A stretch of DNA of 64,000 bases from Trebonia sp963795335 (GCA_963795335.1 CAWCHI010000007.1:422929-486928), one strand, 5' to 3'; numbered from the stretch's first letter, positions 37,081 to 47,497 are shown. Numbers and translations: made by a program. Notes: a model not told the origin generated them from the sequence alone.

Positions 37081-38457
37081 ATGACTGATGCGTTTTCCCC
37101 GGCCGAGGCCCTCCCCTCGGGGCCGGCCGCACTGCAGCGGGACGTCCAGGCGAACCGGGTCTCGCTCACCCGGTTCCTGTACGTCGACCACGGCGGCATC
37201 GTCCGGGGCAAGGCGGCCGCTACCGCCCGTCTGGCCGAGCGGGTTGAATCCGGCATCGGCCACACCCGGGCGATGATGGCGATGTCGATGATGGACGAGC
37301 TGTCCCCGGTCGAGGGGATGGGGCCGGTCGGCGAAGTGCGGCTCAAACCCGACGCGGACACGTTCACGCTCCTGCCCTACGCGCCGGGGGCGGCGGCCAT
37401 GCTGGCCGACCAGGTGAACCCGGACGGGAGCCCGTGGGACGGGTGCGCCCGCACCTTCCTCAAGCAGGCGATCGCGGAGCTGGCGGACGCGGGATACGAG
37501 CTGCAGGCGTCGTTCGAGCCGGAGTTCAGCCTCGGACATCACGAAGGCGCATCGTTCACGCCGGTCGACGAGAGCCTTTGTTACTCTGCTACCGGTTTCC
37601 ACCTGGCGCACGACTATACGATCGACCTCGTCGATGCGCTGCTGCAACAAGGTCTAGAGGTCGAACACTATTACCCCGAGCTCGGCCATGGCCAGCAAGA
37701 GGTACCCATCCGGCACGCGTCGGCGCTTCGCGCCGCGGACAACCATGTCCTGCTGCGCGAGACCGTCCGCGCCGTCGCCATCCGGCACGGCCTGTGGGCG
37801 AGCTTCGCCCCCAAGCCGCTGCCGGGGCAGGCGGGCAACGGCGCCCATCTGCACGCCTCGCTGTGGGCGGACGGGCGCAACGCCTTCGCCGATCCGGCCG
37901 GGCAGTTCGGCCTTTCGGCCGTCGGCTACCACTTCCTCGCCGGGGTGCTCGCCCACCTGCCCGGGCTGATCGCGCTGACCTGCGGCACGGTGAACAGCTA
38001 CCGGCGGCTGGCGCCGCAGATGTGGTCGGGCGCGTTTGCCTGTTACGGTCCCGACAACCGCGAGGCGGCGCTGCGGATCTGCTCCCCGATCGGCTCGGCC
38101 GGGTCGGTCAACCTGGAGTACAAGCCGGCCGACTCGACCGGCAACCCCTACCTGGCGATCGGCGCCTTCATCCACGCGGGCCTCGACGGCATCCGCCGGT
38201 CGCTCGACCCGGGCGAGCCGCTGCTGGTCGACCCGGCGACCCTGGACCAGGCCGAACGGGAGCGGCTGTTCGTCGTCCGGCTCCCTGACTCGCTGACGGC
38301 CGCGCTCGACGCCCTCGAGGGCGACCCGGTGCTGATGACCGCCCTCGGACCGCTCCGGTCGACCGCCTACCTGGCCGTGAAACGCTCGGAGGCGGCGCAC
38401 TTCGCTGCCCGCGAAGACGCCGCCTACGAGTGTTACCAGCACTGGATGAAGTTCTAA
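37081..38457 (+). CDS. Glutamine-synthetase-family ligase (gamma-glutamylamine-synthetase-like)
   Basis: This 458-residue protein has the GS catalytic metal sites: FEPEFSL (ExE), GHGQQEVPIRHASAL, GNGAHLHASLW (the His/Gly motif) and NLEYKPADSTGNPYLAIGA (the Arg loop variant). It lacks the adenylylation loop, and its N-terminal domain LTRFLYVDHGGIVRGKAAA is typical of the GlnA-like group that ligates glutamate to polyamines or other amines. Stop codons overlap the convergent transporter gene. Substrate assignment is inference. Confidence 0.8.
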   Translation: MTDAFSPAEALPSGPAALQRDVQANRVSLTRFLYVDHGGIVRGKAAATARLAERVESGIGHTRAMMAMSMMDELSPVEGMGPVGEVRLKPDADTFTLLPYAPGAAAMLADQVNPDGSPWDGCARTFLKQAIAELADAGYELQASFEPEFSLGHHEGASFTPVDESLCYSATGFHLAHDYTIDLVDALLQQGLEVEHYYPELGHGQQEVPIRHASALRAADNHVLLRETVRAVAIRHGLWASFAPKPLPGQAGNGAHLHASLWADGRNAFADPAGQFGLSAVGYHFLAGVLAHLPGLIALTCGTVNSYRRLAPQMWSGAFACYGPDNREAALRICSPIGSAGSVNLEYKPADSTGNPYLAIGAFIHAGLDGIRRSLDPGEPLLVDPATLDQAERERLFVVRLPDSLTAALDALEGDPVLMTALGPLRSTAYLAVKRSEAAHFAAREDAAYECYQHWMKF

Positions 38458-39977
38458 GCGGGGGCTCCTCCAGGCCGGTCGTCGCCGGTGCGGAAGATCG
38501 TCGCCGGCGGCTTGCTGATCACCGACAGCGGGGTGGCGACGTCTTCCAGGGACTTGCCTTCGGCGTTGACCCCGAGGAAGACGGCCGCGAGGCCACCGAT
38601 CATCATCGCCACCGCGCCGACGACATAGCCGATGAACAGCGTGTTCCGGTCCTGGCCGCTGCCGATCAGGTGACCGTACCAGGCCGAGCCGAAGGCGCCG
38701 AAGCACTGCGCGATGGCGAAGAACACGGCGATGGCCTTCGCCCGGACCTCGAGCGGGAAGACCTCGCTCGCGGTCAGGTAGCCCGCGCTGGCCCCGGCCG
38801 AGGCGAAGAAGAAGATGACGGCCCAGCACAGCGTCTGCGTCGTCGCGTTGAGCGAGCCGGCCTTGAACAGGAAGGAGACGACGAGCAGGAGGATCCCCGA
38901 CAGCAGGTAGGTGCCCGCGATCATCTTCTTACGGCCGATCGTGTCGAACAGGCGGCCGATGGTCAGCGGGCCGAGCAGGTTGCCCGCGGCGAACGCGAAG
39001 AAGTAGTAGGCGGTGTCGGTCGCCTTGACGTGGAAGAAGAACTCCAGCACCAGCCCGTAGGTGAAGAAGATGGCGTTGTAGAGGAAGGACTGGGTCGACA
39101 TGAGGAAGAAGACCAGGGTCGAGCGCCCGGGATACTGGCGGAACAAGGTCCGCAGCAGGGCGAAGTAGCCGATCTTCGCGGCCGGCACGATTTCGAGTTC
39201 CTTGCTCTCGTCGACCGGCGGCAACGTGCCCTTGGTTCGCTCGACGTCGTGCTCGATCTCCCTGATCGATCCCTCGGCCTGGTCCTGGCGGCCGTGCATG
39301 ATCTGCCAGCGGGGCGACTCCGGCAGATGGCGCCGCACGAAGATGATGACGAGCGCGAGCACCGGTCCGACCAGGTAGGCGATCCGCCAGCCCCACTCGG
39401 CGGTCACGTGGTTCAGTGCCCAGAGCGTGACCGCGGTGCCGATGAGGGCGCCGCCCCAGTAGGTGCCGTTGACCGCGAGGTCGACCCGGCCGCGGTACCT
39501 CGCCGGGATCATCTCGTCGATCGCGGAGTTGATCGCGGCGTACTCGCCGCCGATCCCCATGCCGGCGATGATCCGGGTGAAGTAGAGGAACCAGATCCAG
39601 CTGCCGCCGCCCGGTGTCGCGGCGGTGAGCCCGCTGCCGATCAGGTACACGCCGAGGGTGATCATGAACAGGTTCTTGCGGCCGAGCTTGTCCGAGAGCT
39701 GGCCGAAGAACAGGGCCCCGATGACCTCGCCGATCAGGTACCACCAGGCGATGTCGGCGACCGCGCCAGCGCCGAGGTTGAGCGTGTTGTGCAGCGTCAG
39801 GTCGGGCCCGACGTTGGCGGCGATGGTGATCTCGAGGCCGTCCAGCACCCAGGCCACGCCGAGCGCGATCACCAGGCGGGTGTGGAACCGCGACCAGGGC
39901 AGCCGGTCGATCCGAGCCGGGATGAGACTGCGTATCGAGCCCGGGCTGCTCTCTCGTGTGGAGGACGTTGTCGCCAT
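38454..39977 (-). CDS. MFS transporter, metabolite/H+ symporter type
   Basis: This is about 507 residues with 12 membrane helices. The MFS loop motif after helix 2 is GQLSDKLGRKNLF, repeated after helix 8 as GRLFDTIGRKKMIAG. Helix 5 has GIGGEYAAINSAIDEMIPARYRGRVD, the sugar/aromatic-acid-porter type signature. A central loop of about 60 residues separates the halves. The ATG at 39977 follows AAGGAGAGCAG. It is divergent from a MarR regulator, its likely controller. The substrate is unknown. Confidence 0.86.
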   Translation of the reverse strand: MATTSSTRESSPGSIRSLIPARIDRLPWSRFHTRLVIALGVAWVLDGLEITIAANVGPDLTLHNTLNLGAGAVADIAWWYLIGEVIGALFFGQLSDKLGRKNLFMITLGVYLIGSGLTAATPGGGSWIWFLYFTRIIAGMGIGGEYAAINSAIDEMIPARYRGRVDLAVNGTYWGGALIGTAVTLWALNHVTAEWGWRIAYLVGPVLALVIIFVRRHLPESPRWQIMHGRQDQAEGSIREIEHDVERTKGTLPPVDESKELEIVPAAKIGYFALLRTLFRQYPGRSTLVFFLMSTQSFLYNAIFFTYGLVLEFFFHVKATDTAYYFFAFAAGNLLGPLTIGRLFDTIGRKKMIAGTYLLSGILLLVVSFLFKAGSLNATTQTLCWAVIFFFASAGASAGYLTASEVFPLEVRAKAIAVFFAIAQCFGAFGSAWYGHLIGSGQDRNTLFIGYVVGAVAMMIGGLAAVFLGVNAEGKSLEDVATPLSVISKPPATIFRTGDDRPGGAPA

Positions 39978-40214
39978 CTGCTCTCCTTCGAACCGATCCA
40001 CCCTGGCGGCGCGCTCGTCAGGTCTCCGTGGGGGTGTGACCAGGCAATTCAGGCCCCATCCGCCCCTGTAAACCCCCGCCGTTACCGGCGAGTTTTCGCA
40101 TCGGCTACCCGGAAGTTCCCGCTGCACACCTGATGACTCTCCGTGCTTTACGGGTGCCTTCTGACGCGCTGCCGGGTCTTGGCGCGGACCGCCCTGACCC
40201 ATATAGTTAGCTCG
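39978..40214. promoter_or_regulatory. Divergent promoter region of the MFS and marR genes
   Basis: These 237 bases separate the divergent MFS and MarR starts and must hold both promoters. A short inverted repeat (GCCGTTACCGGC) lies near 40078-40089. No convincing MarR palindrome was identified by eye. Confidence 0.35.
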
Positions 40215-40694
40215 GTGAACGATGTAACAACACCGCCCGCATCACCCCCGGCCGAGCAGGCCAGGACCGAGGCCGCCGAGCTGCTGGCCGCGATCGGCGC
40301 GGTGCGCCGGGTGGCGCGGCGCGCGGTGCGGACCGCCTACGCCGACCCGCTCCCGCCGGCCCGGTCCGAGCTGCTCCGCCTGGCCGCCCGCCGGCCCGGC
40401 ATCGGCGTCGCCGAGGCGGCGGCCGAACTGCGGCTGGCGCCCAACAGCGTCAGCACCATGGTCAGCCAGCTGGCCGAGGACGGCCTGCTGAGCCGGGGGC
40501 GCGGGGCCAGCGACGGCCGCTCGGTCCGGCTCACGGTCACCGCCGACGGCGCCGCCCGGGTCGAGCAGTGGCGCGACATCCGGACCGACCTCGCCGGCCG
40601 CGCGATCGAGCGGCTGCCGGCCGCCGACCGCCGGGCTCTCGTCGCCGCGATCCCGGCCCTGACCCGGCTGGCGCAGCAGATGGAAGAGCAATGA
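40215..40694 (+). CDS. MarR-family transcriptional regulator
   Basis: This 159-residue winged-helix protein contains ARRPGIGVAEAAAELRLAPNSVSTMVSQLAEDGLLSRGR-type helices and the wing SDGRSVRLTVTADGAA. The C-terminal helix forms the dimer interface. The GTG start at 40215 has only a weak ribosome-binding site. It probably represses the divergent MFS gene in response to a small-molecule ligand. Confidence 0.88.
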   Translation: MNDVTTPPASPPAEQARTEAAELLAAIGAVRRVARRAVRTAYADPLPPARSELLRLAARRPGIGVAEAAAELRLAPNSVSTMVSQLAEDGLLSRGRGASDGRSVRLTVTADGAARVEQWRDIRTDLAGRAIERLPAADRRALVAAIPALTRLAQQMEEQ

Positions 40695-40885
40695 CCGCCG
40701 CCTCCGCTGAGCTGACCGCCGGAGGGAGCGGTGGCTGATGCGCCCAATAAAGCGGAAACTATTACCTGAGCGGATACTTTTCGGGCGGTAGCACGCACAA
40801 GTTTCCGGTATCTGCCGCTGACCGGCTGCGGCGGGAGCTGGCCGGCGGCCGTAGGCGGGCCGCCCGAGGGAGGGTCTGGAAAACA

Positions 40886-40919
40886 AAACGGTGGCCTCTG
40901 CTGGGAGAGGCCACCGTTT
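40886..40919 (+). terminator. Strong hairpin terminator after marR
   Basis: AAACGGTGGCCTCT, loop GCTGGG, then AGAGGCCACCGTTT forms a perfect 14-base stem with a short T run at its 3' side. It lies about 190 bases after the marR stop and before the fumarase gene. Confidence 0.75.
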
Positions 40920-40961
40920 CTGATCACGTTAAGTGCGGCGGGCTACCGCTCAGCCTCCGCA

Positions 40962-41017
40962 GACGGGGGCACTGCGTGGCGAGCAAGTCCACAAGCGGAC
41001 GGGGGCACCGCGTGGCG
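40962..41017. repeat. Imperfect direct repeat upstream of fumarase
   Basis: GACGGGGGCACTGCGTGGCG (40962-40981) recurs at 40998-41017 with one change (T to C), a 36-base period. It lies about 150 bases upstream of the fumarase start. Its function is unknown. Confidence 0.7.
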
Positions 41018-41164
41018 CAGCGCCGCCGCACACCGTCACCATACAAGGTTGCGGATACCCAAACAAGTCAGGAGGTTCCCGACAGGGCAACGAATTTCCG
41101 CGTCGCCCGGACGCGACCAACGTCACGCCTTCCAGGTCCGGCAAGCGGTTCTAAGCTGGAGAGC

Positions 41165-42811
41165 ATGGCTGAGTTTTCCTACACGGACCTGCTGCCGCTC
41201 GGGCACGACGACACGACCTACCGCAAGATCGCCGACGGCGGCGTGACAGCCACCCAGGCCCTCGGGCGCACCTTCCTGACGGTGGAGCCGGAGGCGCTCA
41301 CCCGGCTGAGCCGGACAGCCTTCCGTGACATCGCCCACCTGCTGCGCCCCTCGCACCTGAAGCAGCTCCGGTCCATCCTCGACGACCCCGAGGCCTCCCC
41401 CAACGACCGCTACGTCGCGCGCGACCTGCTGCAGAACGCCAACATCGCCGCGGGCGGGATCCTGCCGATGTGCCAGGACACCGGGACCGCGATCGTGATG
41501 GGCAAGCGCGGCCAGGGCGTGCTGACCGACGGCCGCGATGAGGAGCACCTGGCCCGCGGCGTCTACGACGCCTACACCCAGCTGAACCTGCGCTACTCCC
41601 AGATGGCCCCGCTGACCATGTGGGAGGAGAAGAACACCGGGTCCAACCTGCCGGCCCAGATCGAGTTGTACGCGACCGATGGCGACGCCTACAAGTTCCT
41701 GTTCATGGCCAAGGGCGGCGGCTCGGCCAACAAGTCCTACCTGTACCAGGAGACCAAGGCCGTCCTCAACCCGGCGGGCATGGCCCGGTTCCTGGAAGAG
41801 AAGATCCGCACGATCGGGACGTCCGCCTGCCCGCCGTACCACCTGGCGATCGTGGTCGGCGGGACCAGCGCCGAATTCGCGCTCAAGACGGCCAAGTACG
41901 CCTCCGCCCGCTACCTGGACACGCTGCCGACCGAAGGGTCGATGCTGGCGGGCGGGTTCCGTGACCTCGAACTGGAGCAGAGCGTCCTCGACATCACCCG
42001 CAAGATAGGGATCGGCGCGCAGTTCGGCGGCAAGTACTTCTGCCACGACGTGCGGGTGATCCGGCTGCCCCGGCACGGGGCGTCCTGCCCGGTCGCGATC
42101 GCCGTCTCCTGCTCGGCCGACCGGCAGGCCCTCGGCAAGATCACCGCCGACGGCATCTTCCTCGAGCAGCTGGAGACCGACCCGGCCCAGTACCTGCCCG
42201 ACCCGGCCGCAGTGACCGCCGATTCGGCCGAGGTCGTGGCGATTGACCTTAACCGGCCCATGGCGGAAATTCGGGCCGAACTCACCCGGTACCCGGTGAA
42301 AACGCGGCTGTCGCTGACCGGCACGATGATCGTGGCCCGCGATATCGCGCACGCCAAGATCGCCGAGCGGCTCGACGCGGGCGAGCCGATGCCGGATTAC
42401 CTCCGCGACCACCCGGTCTACTACGCGGGCCCGGCCAAGACGCCGGAAGGCTATGCCTCCGGTTCTTTCGGCCCCACCACGGCGGGCCGGATGGACTCCT
42501 ACGTGGAGCGCTTCCAGGCAGCCGGCGGATCGTTGGTTATGCTGGCCAAGGGGAACAGGTCGGCGGCCGTCACAGAAGCGTGCAAACGGTACGGCGGCTT
42601 CTACCTCGGCTCGATCGGCGGCGCCGCGGCCCGGCTCGCGCAGGACTGCATTACCCAGGTCGACGTGCTGGAATACCCGGAACTGGGGATGGAGGCGGTA
42701 TGGAAGATCGAGGTCAGGGACTTCCCCGCTTTCATCATCGTGGACGACAAGGGGAACGACTTCTTCGCCGAGGCCACGGGTCCGCTGCTGTCCATCGGCA
42801 GTCACCCCTGA
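41165..42811 (+). CDS. fumA: Class I (iron-sulfur) fumarate hydratase
   Basis: This 548-residue single-chain class I fumarase has MCQDTGTAIVMGKRG, where the Cys is a cluster ligand, plus MWEEKNTGSNLPAQIELYA, MAKGGGSANKSYLYQ, IGTSACPPYHLAIVVGG and the beta-domain GPTTAGRMDSYV. The third Cys ligand is in the SCPVAIAVSC region. It interconverts fumarate and malate. The ATG at 41165 has GGAG upstream and gives the expected start MAEFSYTDLLPLG. Class I enzymes are oxygen-sensitive, so a second class II enzyme elsewhere is possible. Confidence 0.93.
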   Translation: MAEFSYTDLLPLGHDDTTYRKIADGGVTATQALGRTFLTVEPEALTRLSRTAFRDIAHLLRPSHLKQLRSILDDPEASPNDRYVARDLLQNANIAAGGILPMCQDTGTAIVMGKRGQGVLTDGRDEEHLARGVYDAYTQLNLRYSQMAPLTMWEEKNTGSNLPAQIELYATDGDAYKFLFMAKGGGSANKSYLYQETKAVLNPAGMARFLEEKIRTIGTSACPPYHLAIVVGGTSAEFALKTAKYASARYLDTLPTEGSMLAGGFRDLELEQSVLDITRKIGIGAQFGGKYFCHDVRVIRLPRHGASCPVAIAVSCSADRQALGKITADGIFLEQLETDPAQYLPDPAAVTADSAEVVAIDLNRPMAEIRAELTRYPVKTRLSLTGTMIVARDIAHAKIAERLDAGEPMPDYLRDHPVYYAGPAKTPEGYASGSFGPTTAGRMDSYVERFQAAGGSLVMLAKGNRSAAVTEACKRYGGFYLGSIGGAAARLAQDCITQVDVLEYPELGMEAVWKIEVRDFPAFIIVDDKGNDFFAEATGPLLSIGSHP

Positions 42812-42830
42812 TCGCTGATATGGTCCGGCT

Positions 42831-45357
42831 ATGCCCCCAATGACAGGACGGGTCATCGCCGGGCGTTACAAGCTGCAGCACGCCATCGGCCGCGGCGCGA
42901 TGGGCGTGGTGTGGCGTGCGCGCGACCAGCTCCTCGATCGCGATGTCGCGATCAAGGAGGTCGTGATCTCCGCCTTGATCGGCGAGGACGAGCGGCGCAA
43001 CGCCTACCAGCGGACGCTGCGCGAGGCGCGGACGGCCGCCCGGCTGTCACACCGCGGCGTGGTCACCATCTACGACGTGGTCGAGGAAGACGCCCGGCCG
43101 TGGATCGTGATGGAGCTGGTCCCGTCCCAGTCCCTCGACCAGTTGCTCTCCGCCGAGGGGCGCCTGCCGACCGCCCGGGCCGGCCGCATCGGCCAGCAGC
43201 TGCTGTCCGCTCTCGCCGCCGCGCACGCGGCCGGGGTGCTGCACCGCGACGTGAAGCCGAGCAACGTGCTCATCGCGGCCACCCGCAGCGGCGACGGCTG
43301 GGACGAGCGGGCGGTGCTGACCGACTTCGGGATCGCCCAGTTCGAAGGGGACCCCCGGCTGACGCAGACCGGGATGGTGATGGGCTCGCCTGGGTTCACC
43401 GCTCCCGAGCGGATCCGCGGCGGCGACGCCACCCCGGGCTCCGACCTCTGGTCCCTCGGCGCGACGATCTACGCCGCGGTCGAGGGCCGGGGGCCGTTCG
43501 AGCAGCGCGGCGGCGCCATCACCACGATGTCGGCCATCATCAACGAGGACGCCCCGGTAGCGCCCCACGCGGGTCGGCTGGCGCCGCTCATCGCGGCGCT
43601 GCTGCGCCGGGACCCGTCCGCCCGGCCCACCGCGTCGGCCGCCGCCCGGTTGTTCGCGCAGGTCCTGCCGCAGCTGACGGACACCGCGGAACAGCCGCCG
43701 TCGATGACCCACCCGGCCACGATCCGTTCCAGCTACGTGCCCGAGCCGTCGGCCGCGCCGCCTGTGTCCGGCTCGGCCGCGGCCGCCGGCGGCGGTCAGG
43801 CCTCGCCTGGTCAGGCCGCGCCCGGTCAGGCCAGCAGCGAGCCAGCCGGGGCGCAGCCGCCCGCGGCTGAACCCGCGATCGCCGCCGACGCGGTCCCCCC
43901 GCAGGCGGTGAGCCCCGCTTCCGGGTCCGACGCGGCGGCCCCGTCCGCCCCCGGGCAAGCCAGTCGAGCCGACGCCAGCAGAGCCGACGCCCGCGGGGCC
44001 GACCCCGCTCCAGCCGGGGATGCGGCGGGGGGCCGTCAGGCGGTGCCGTCCGGGGCGGGACTGCCCGAGGCCGGTCTGGCCGCGGCCGGTCTGGCCGAGG
44101 CCGGTCTGGCCGAATCAGGGGCCGGCGGCCAGCAGCCGTCAGCCGGAACGGATTCGCCGGCGCCGCCCGGCCAGCCCGCGGACCCGGCCAGCCCCGGCGC
44201 GGACCCGGTCGGTTACGAGCCGACCCAGCTCTCGGTGCCCGTCGCCCGGGCTGGAGCGCCCGCGCCCGCCCGCCCGGAGCCCGGCCGACCCGCCCACCGA
44301 GCCGAAGCACGGACCCTCGTTCACCGCGTCCAGGCAGGCCAACCAGGCCGCGCCCACCTTCTCCGCCAGCCCGGCGCCGCCCCCGGCCTGGCCCGGCACT
44401 CCGTCGGCCGGCCAGCAACCGCCCTATGCCGCCGGCGGCGGCGGACAGTCCGGCTACGGGGCCGGCGGCACCGCCCCGATTCCGCCGGGCGGAGGGCACT
44501 ACCCACCGCCTGGAGGTCAGCACCCGCTCGGGGGCGCCCAGTACGCGGGCCCGTCGCAGCCTTATCCGGACCTCGCCCGGGACTACCAGCCGGGAGCGGG
44601 TGGCGGCCACCGCGACCGGAGCCGCGGCGGGAGCGGCCGCAGGGGTGGCAAGCGGATCGCCTGGCTCGCGGCGGCGGTGGTGGTGGCCATCGCGGCCGGG
44701 GTCGGCGCGGCCCTGGCGCTGAACAATCACGGCTCTGGATCGGGCAACACGGCCGACGTGACCAACAATGTGCCCGACACGACCACGAACGCCAAGTCGG
44801 TCAACGCGCTCAACGACCCGACCACGGCAGTGCCGGCCGGGTGGCACCAGGTGAGCCTGCCGGCCAGCGAGCTGAACAGCACGGCCGGGTTCTCGGTGGC
44901 GCTGCCACCCGGGTGGAAGGAAAGCCGCAGCAACCTGGCCACCAACTTCTCCGGTCCGGGTGACCTGCTGCTGACCGTCGACCTGACTCCGCAGCCGAGC
45001 ACCAACATGCTCACAGCGGCCGGCCAGCTCGAGAAGGACGAGGTCGCGGCGGGGCGCTTCCCCGGCTACAAGCGCCAGAACCTGGAAGCGGTGCCGGTCA
45101 GGAACACCCACGGGGCGTTCTGGAAGTTCCACTTCCAGGAGGCTGGCGCGCCCCAGTACACCGCCGACGACATCCTGTTCCGCAAGCAGACGCCGGCCGG
45201 CGAGCAGGACTACGCCATCTATGTCCGGTCGCCGTCGAGCACGTTCGGCCAGACCGCGCTGCCGCTGTTCGGCCAGATCCTGCAGACCTTCCAGACGGTG
45301 CCCGCGAGCACCACCCAGCCGCCGGTCACCACCTCCCCGTCGGCGTCCGCGACCTAG
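42831..45357 (+). CDS. PknB-like membrane Ser/Thr protein kinase (one apparent frameshift)
   Basis: This is about 841 residues across one inserted G near 44284. The kinase domain (about 5-270) has GRGAMGVVWRARD, VAIKEV, LHRDVKPSNVLI, LTDFGIAQF and FTAPERI. A Pro/Ala/Gln-rich linker of about 300 residues with EAGLA repeats (44064-44118) leads to a membrane helix IAWLAAAVVVAIAAGVGAAL, then an extracellular domain of about 190 residues (WHQVSLPASELN, FSVALPPGWKES, TVDLTPQP). There are no PASTA repeats, so the external ligand is unknown. Removing the G restores ADPPTEPKHGPSF. It starts 19 bases after fumarase. Confidence 0.85.
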
Positions 45358-45433
45358 CGGGCCGGGTCTGGGTCCGGAGCCAGGGGCCGGCCGACCCCGG
45401 CCGGCTGGTACCAGCCGGCCCGGTCGCAGCGGA

Positions 45434-46185
45434 CTAGTACCAGTTGTCGGCCTCCTCGTGGGCCCAGGCGCCGCAGGGCGAGCCGTAGCGGCGGTGGATG
45501 TAGGTCAGCCCCCAGCGGATCTGGGTGGCCGGGTTGGTCTTCCAGTCGGCGCCGGCCGAGGCCATCTGCGCACCTGGCAGCGCCTGGGGGATGCCGTAGG
45601 CGCCCGAGCCGGGGTTCTCGGCCGACTGGTTCCAGCCGCTCTCGTGGTACCAGAGCGGCTGCAGACAGGAGAACTGGCTCGGCTGCCAGCTGAACGTGCT
45701 CAGCATCGCCTTGGCGATCTGCTGGGGCGATCCGGACGGGACGGTACTGGCGTCCTGTTGCGCGGGCCGGGCAGACCGCTTGCCCCCGGTCGCCGGGGGC
45801 CGGGCGACCGGGGGCCGGGCGACCGGGGGCCGGGGGGCGGGGGCCGGGGGGCCGGGGGCCGGGCGACGGCCGGGTTGCCCCCGGCCCCAGCAGCGGTCGC
45901 CACCCGGGCCGGGGCTGGGGCCGCGGGCCGGGCGGCCGGATGCTGCCCGAGGACGTGACGGGCGCGGGCGGCGACGGCGGGCTGACCCGCGACGGCCAGG
46001 CCGTGCCCGTCGGCCGCCAGCCGGGCGGCCGCCACCCCACTCGCCGCCGGGGCGGACGTGAAGCTGGCGGGCAGGGTCAGGGCGGCGGCCGACAGGCCCG
46101 CCGCCAGGGCCCCGGCGGCGGCCGCCGTAACGACGCGGGACCGCTGGGCGGACAGGAAAGAAGGCAGGGGGATACGCCGTGCCAA
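45434..46185 (-). CDS. Secreted lytic transglycosylase-like protein A (one apparent frameshift)
   Basis: This is about 250 residues: a signal region (FLSAQRSRVVTAAAAGALAAGLSAAAL), a Pro-rich linker, then a C-terminal SLT-like domain with LWYHESGWNQSAENPGSGAYG, IPQALPG, QIRWGLTYIHRRYGSPC and a terminal NWY. The Glu in YHESGWN is the probable catalytic acid. The frame breaks by one missing base in the C/G-rich linker near 45840. The TTG at 46185 (after AAAGG) is preferred by analogy with its neighbour, which starts TTGGCACGG in the same way; an upstream GTG/ATG is possible. Confidence 0.72.
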
Positions 46186-46648
46186 GAGGCAACCTTTGGT
46201 AGCTCGCGCTGAACGCGATCGTCCGTCACCCCGTGACGCCACCATCCGCGCCGGAAGGGGGTGGCGCGGCAGGCATCGGCCGGCGGATTCAGACGCGGGG
46301 ACAGGGCGCCGGGCTGCTGACGCAGCCGTGATCTCGCGGGCAGGGTGCTGTCATCTGGGTACGAAGGCGTCCAACAACCGATTACCGCGGGGGCATTCCA
46401 GCCGTGCGACCGGACGTGACGCCCGGACTGGCGCGGGCCGCCGGAAACGCCTGGCCAGCCCGGCCCTTTGCTTACCGAAGAGTAACTTATGTGACCTGGA
46501 CCACCTCACGGGCCGACGGCAGTGACTCGAACGATCCGTGATTGAGCGGCTACCGACTGCTTCTGGAAGCTCAGCGGCAGTGCTCACGGGAGGCCCGTTA
46601 CGTTCCGGGCCGCCCGTGAGCTCTATACCGCCAGCTGGCGGGCTTGGA
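46186..46648. other. Intergenic interval between transglycosylase genes A and B
   Basis: No gene is seen. The interval contains the terminator of gene B (46582-46622) and the upstream region of gene A. I looked for a ydaO (c-di-AMP) riboswitch, common before such wall-hydrolase genes, and did not find its conserved blocks. No TGTGA-N6-TCACA site is present here. Confidence 0.45.
46582..46622 (-). terminator. Hairpin terminator of transglycosylase gene B
   Basis: GCTCACGGGAGGCCCG pairs with CGGGCCGCCCGTGAGC around a 7-base loop, with one internal mismatch. It ends 27 bases beyond the stop of gene B on the minus strand. There is no clear T run. Confidence 0.6.
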
Positions 46649-47497
46649 TCAGTACCAGCCGGCCGACTCCTCGTGCGACCAGGCGCCGCACGGGGTCCCG
46701 TAGACCGACTGGATATACGACAGGCCCCAGCGGATCTGCGTCGCCGGGTTGGTCGCCCAGTCGGCCCCGGCCGAGGCCATCTTCGATGCGGGCAGCGCCT
46801 GCGGGATGCCGAACGCGCCCGAGCTCGGGTTCTCCGCCGACGGATTCCAGCCACTCTCCCGGTACCACAGCGAGTAGAGGCAGGAGTACTGCCCCGACCA
46901 GCCGTAGGAGGCGAGCAGCTGCTGGGCGATCTGCTCGGGCGAGCCGGACGCAGCCATCGCAGCCGGGCTGTTCCCGGTGACCGCAGGGGCCGGCGCCTGG
47001 GTGGCACCGTCCTGGGTGGCACCGTTTTGGGTGGCACCGTCCTGGGCGGCTGACTGGGCCGCGGCCTGGTGCGCCGCGAGCTGACGTTCCGCTGCCCGCC
47101 GGGCGGCGGCCCGCCGGGCGGCGGCCTCGGCGGCCCGCCGCTCGGCCGCGCGCCGGGCGGCGGCCCGGGCTGCGGCCGCCCTGGCCGCCGCGGCCTTCGC
47201 CGCGGCCGCACGGGCGGCCGCAGCGGCCGCTTCCGCGTGCGCGGACGCCGCCCGCTGCTCCGCCTCGGCCAGCACCCCTTGCCCGTCAAAGCCGCCTTCC
47301 CCTGCGGCGTGACTGGCAGCCAGGTGGTGCACGTAGAGCATGTCGGCGGCCTGGACGACGGAGGCCGCCGTCGGTGCCCCCGGGGCGAGGGCGGCGGCCG
47401 TTCCGGTGATCCCGAGGCAGACCGCCCCCCCGGCGGCGATAACGGTAATCCTGCGAGAAAAGGAGATCGGACGCAACCTACACAGTTGCCGTGCCAA
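46649..47497 (-). CDS. Secreted lytic transglycosylase-like protein B with Ala-rich coiled coil
   Basis: This intact 282-residue protein has a signal region (RRITVIAAGGAVCLGITGTAAALA), a long Ala/Arg-rich heptad-like helix (about 75-145, AAARAAAARAAA pattern), a linker with four NGATQD-like repeats, and the SLT-like domain at about 185-282 (LWYRESGWNPSAENPSSGAFG, IPQALPASKM, QIRWGLSYIQSVYGTPCG). The TTG start has AAGG six bases upstream. It is a paralogue of genes A and C. It probably cleaves glycan strands or acts like a resuscitation-promoting factor; that role is inference. Confidence 0.8.
   Translation of the reverse strand: MARQLCRLRPISFSRRITVIAAGGAVCLGITGTAAALAPGAPTAASVVQAADMLYVHHLAASHAAGEGGFDGQGVLAEAEQRAASAHAEAAAAAARAAAAKAAAARAAAARAAARRAAERRAAEAAARRAAARRAAERQLAAHQAAAQSAAQDGATQNGATQDGATQAPAPAVTGNSPAAMAASGSPEQIAQQLLASYGWSGQYSCLYSLWYRESGWNPSAENPSSGAFGIPQALPASKMASAGADWATNPATQIRWGLSYIQSVYGTPCGAWSHEESAGWY

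Larger units (their letters stand above)
40695..41164. other. Intergenic interval between marR and fumarase
   Basis: No gene is seen in these 470 bases. The interval contains a strong terminator hairpin (40886-40919), a 20-base imperfect direct repeat (40962-41017), and the fumarase promoter region. GGAG lies 5 to 8 bases before the fumarase ATG. Confidence 0.5.
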
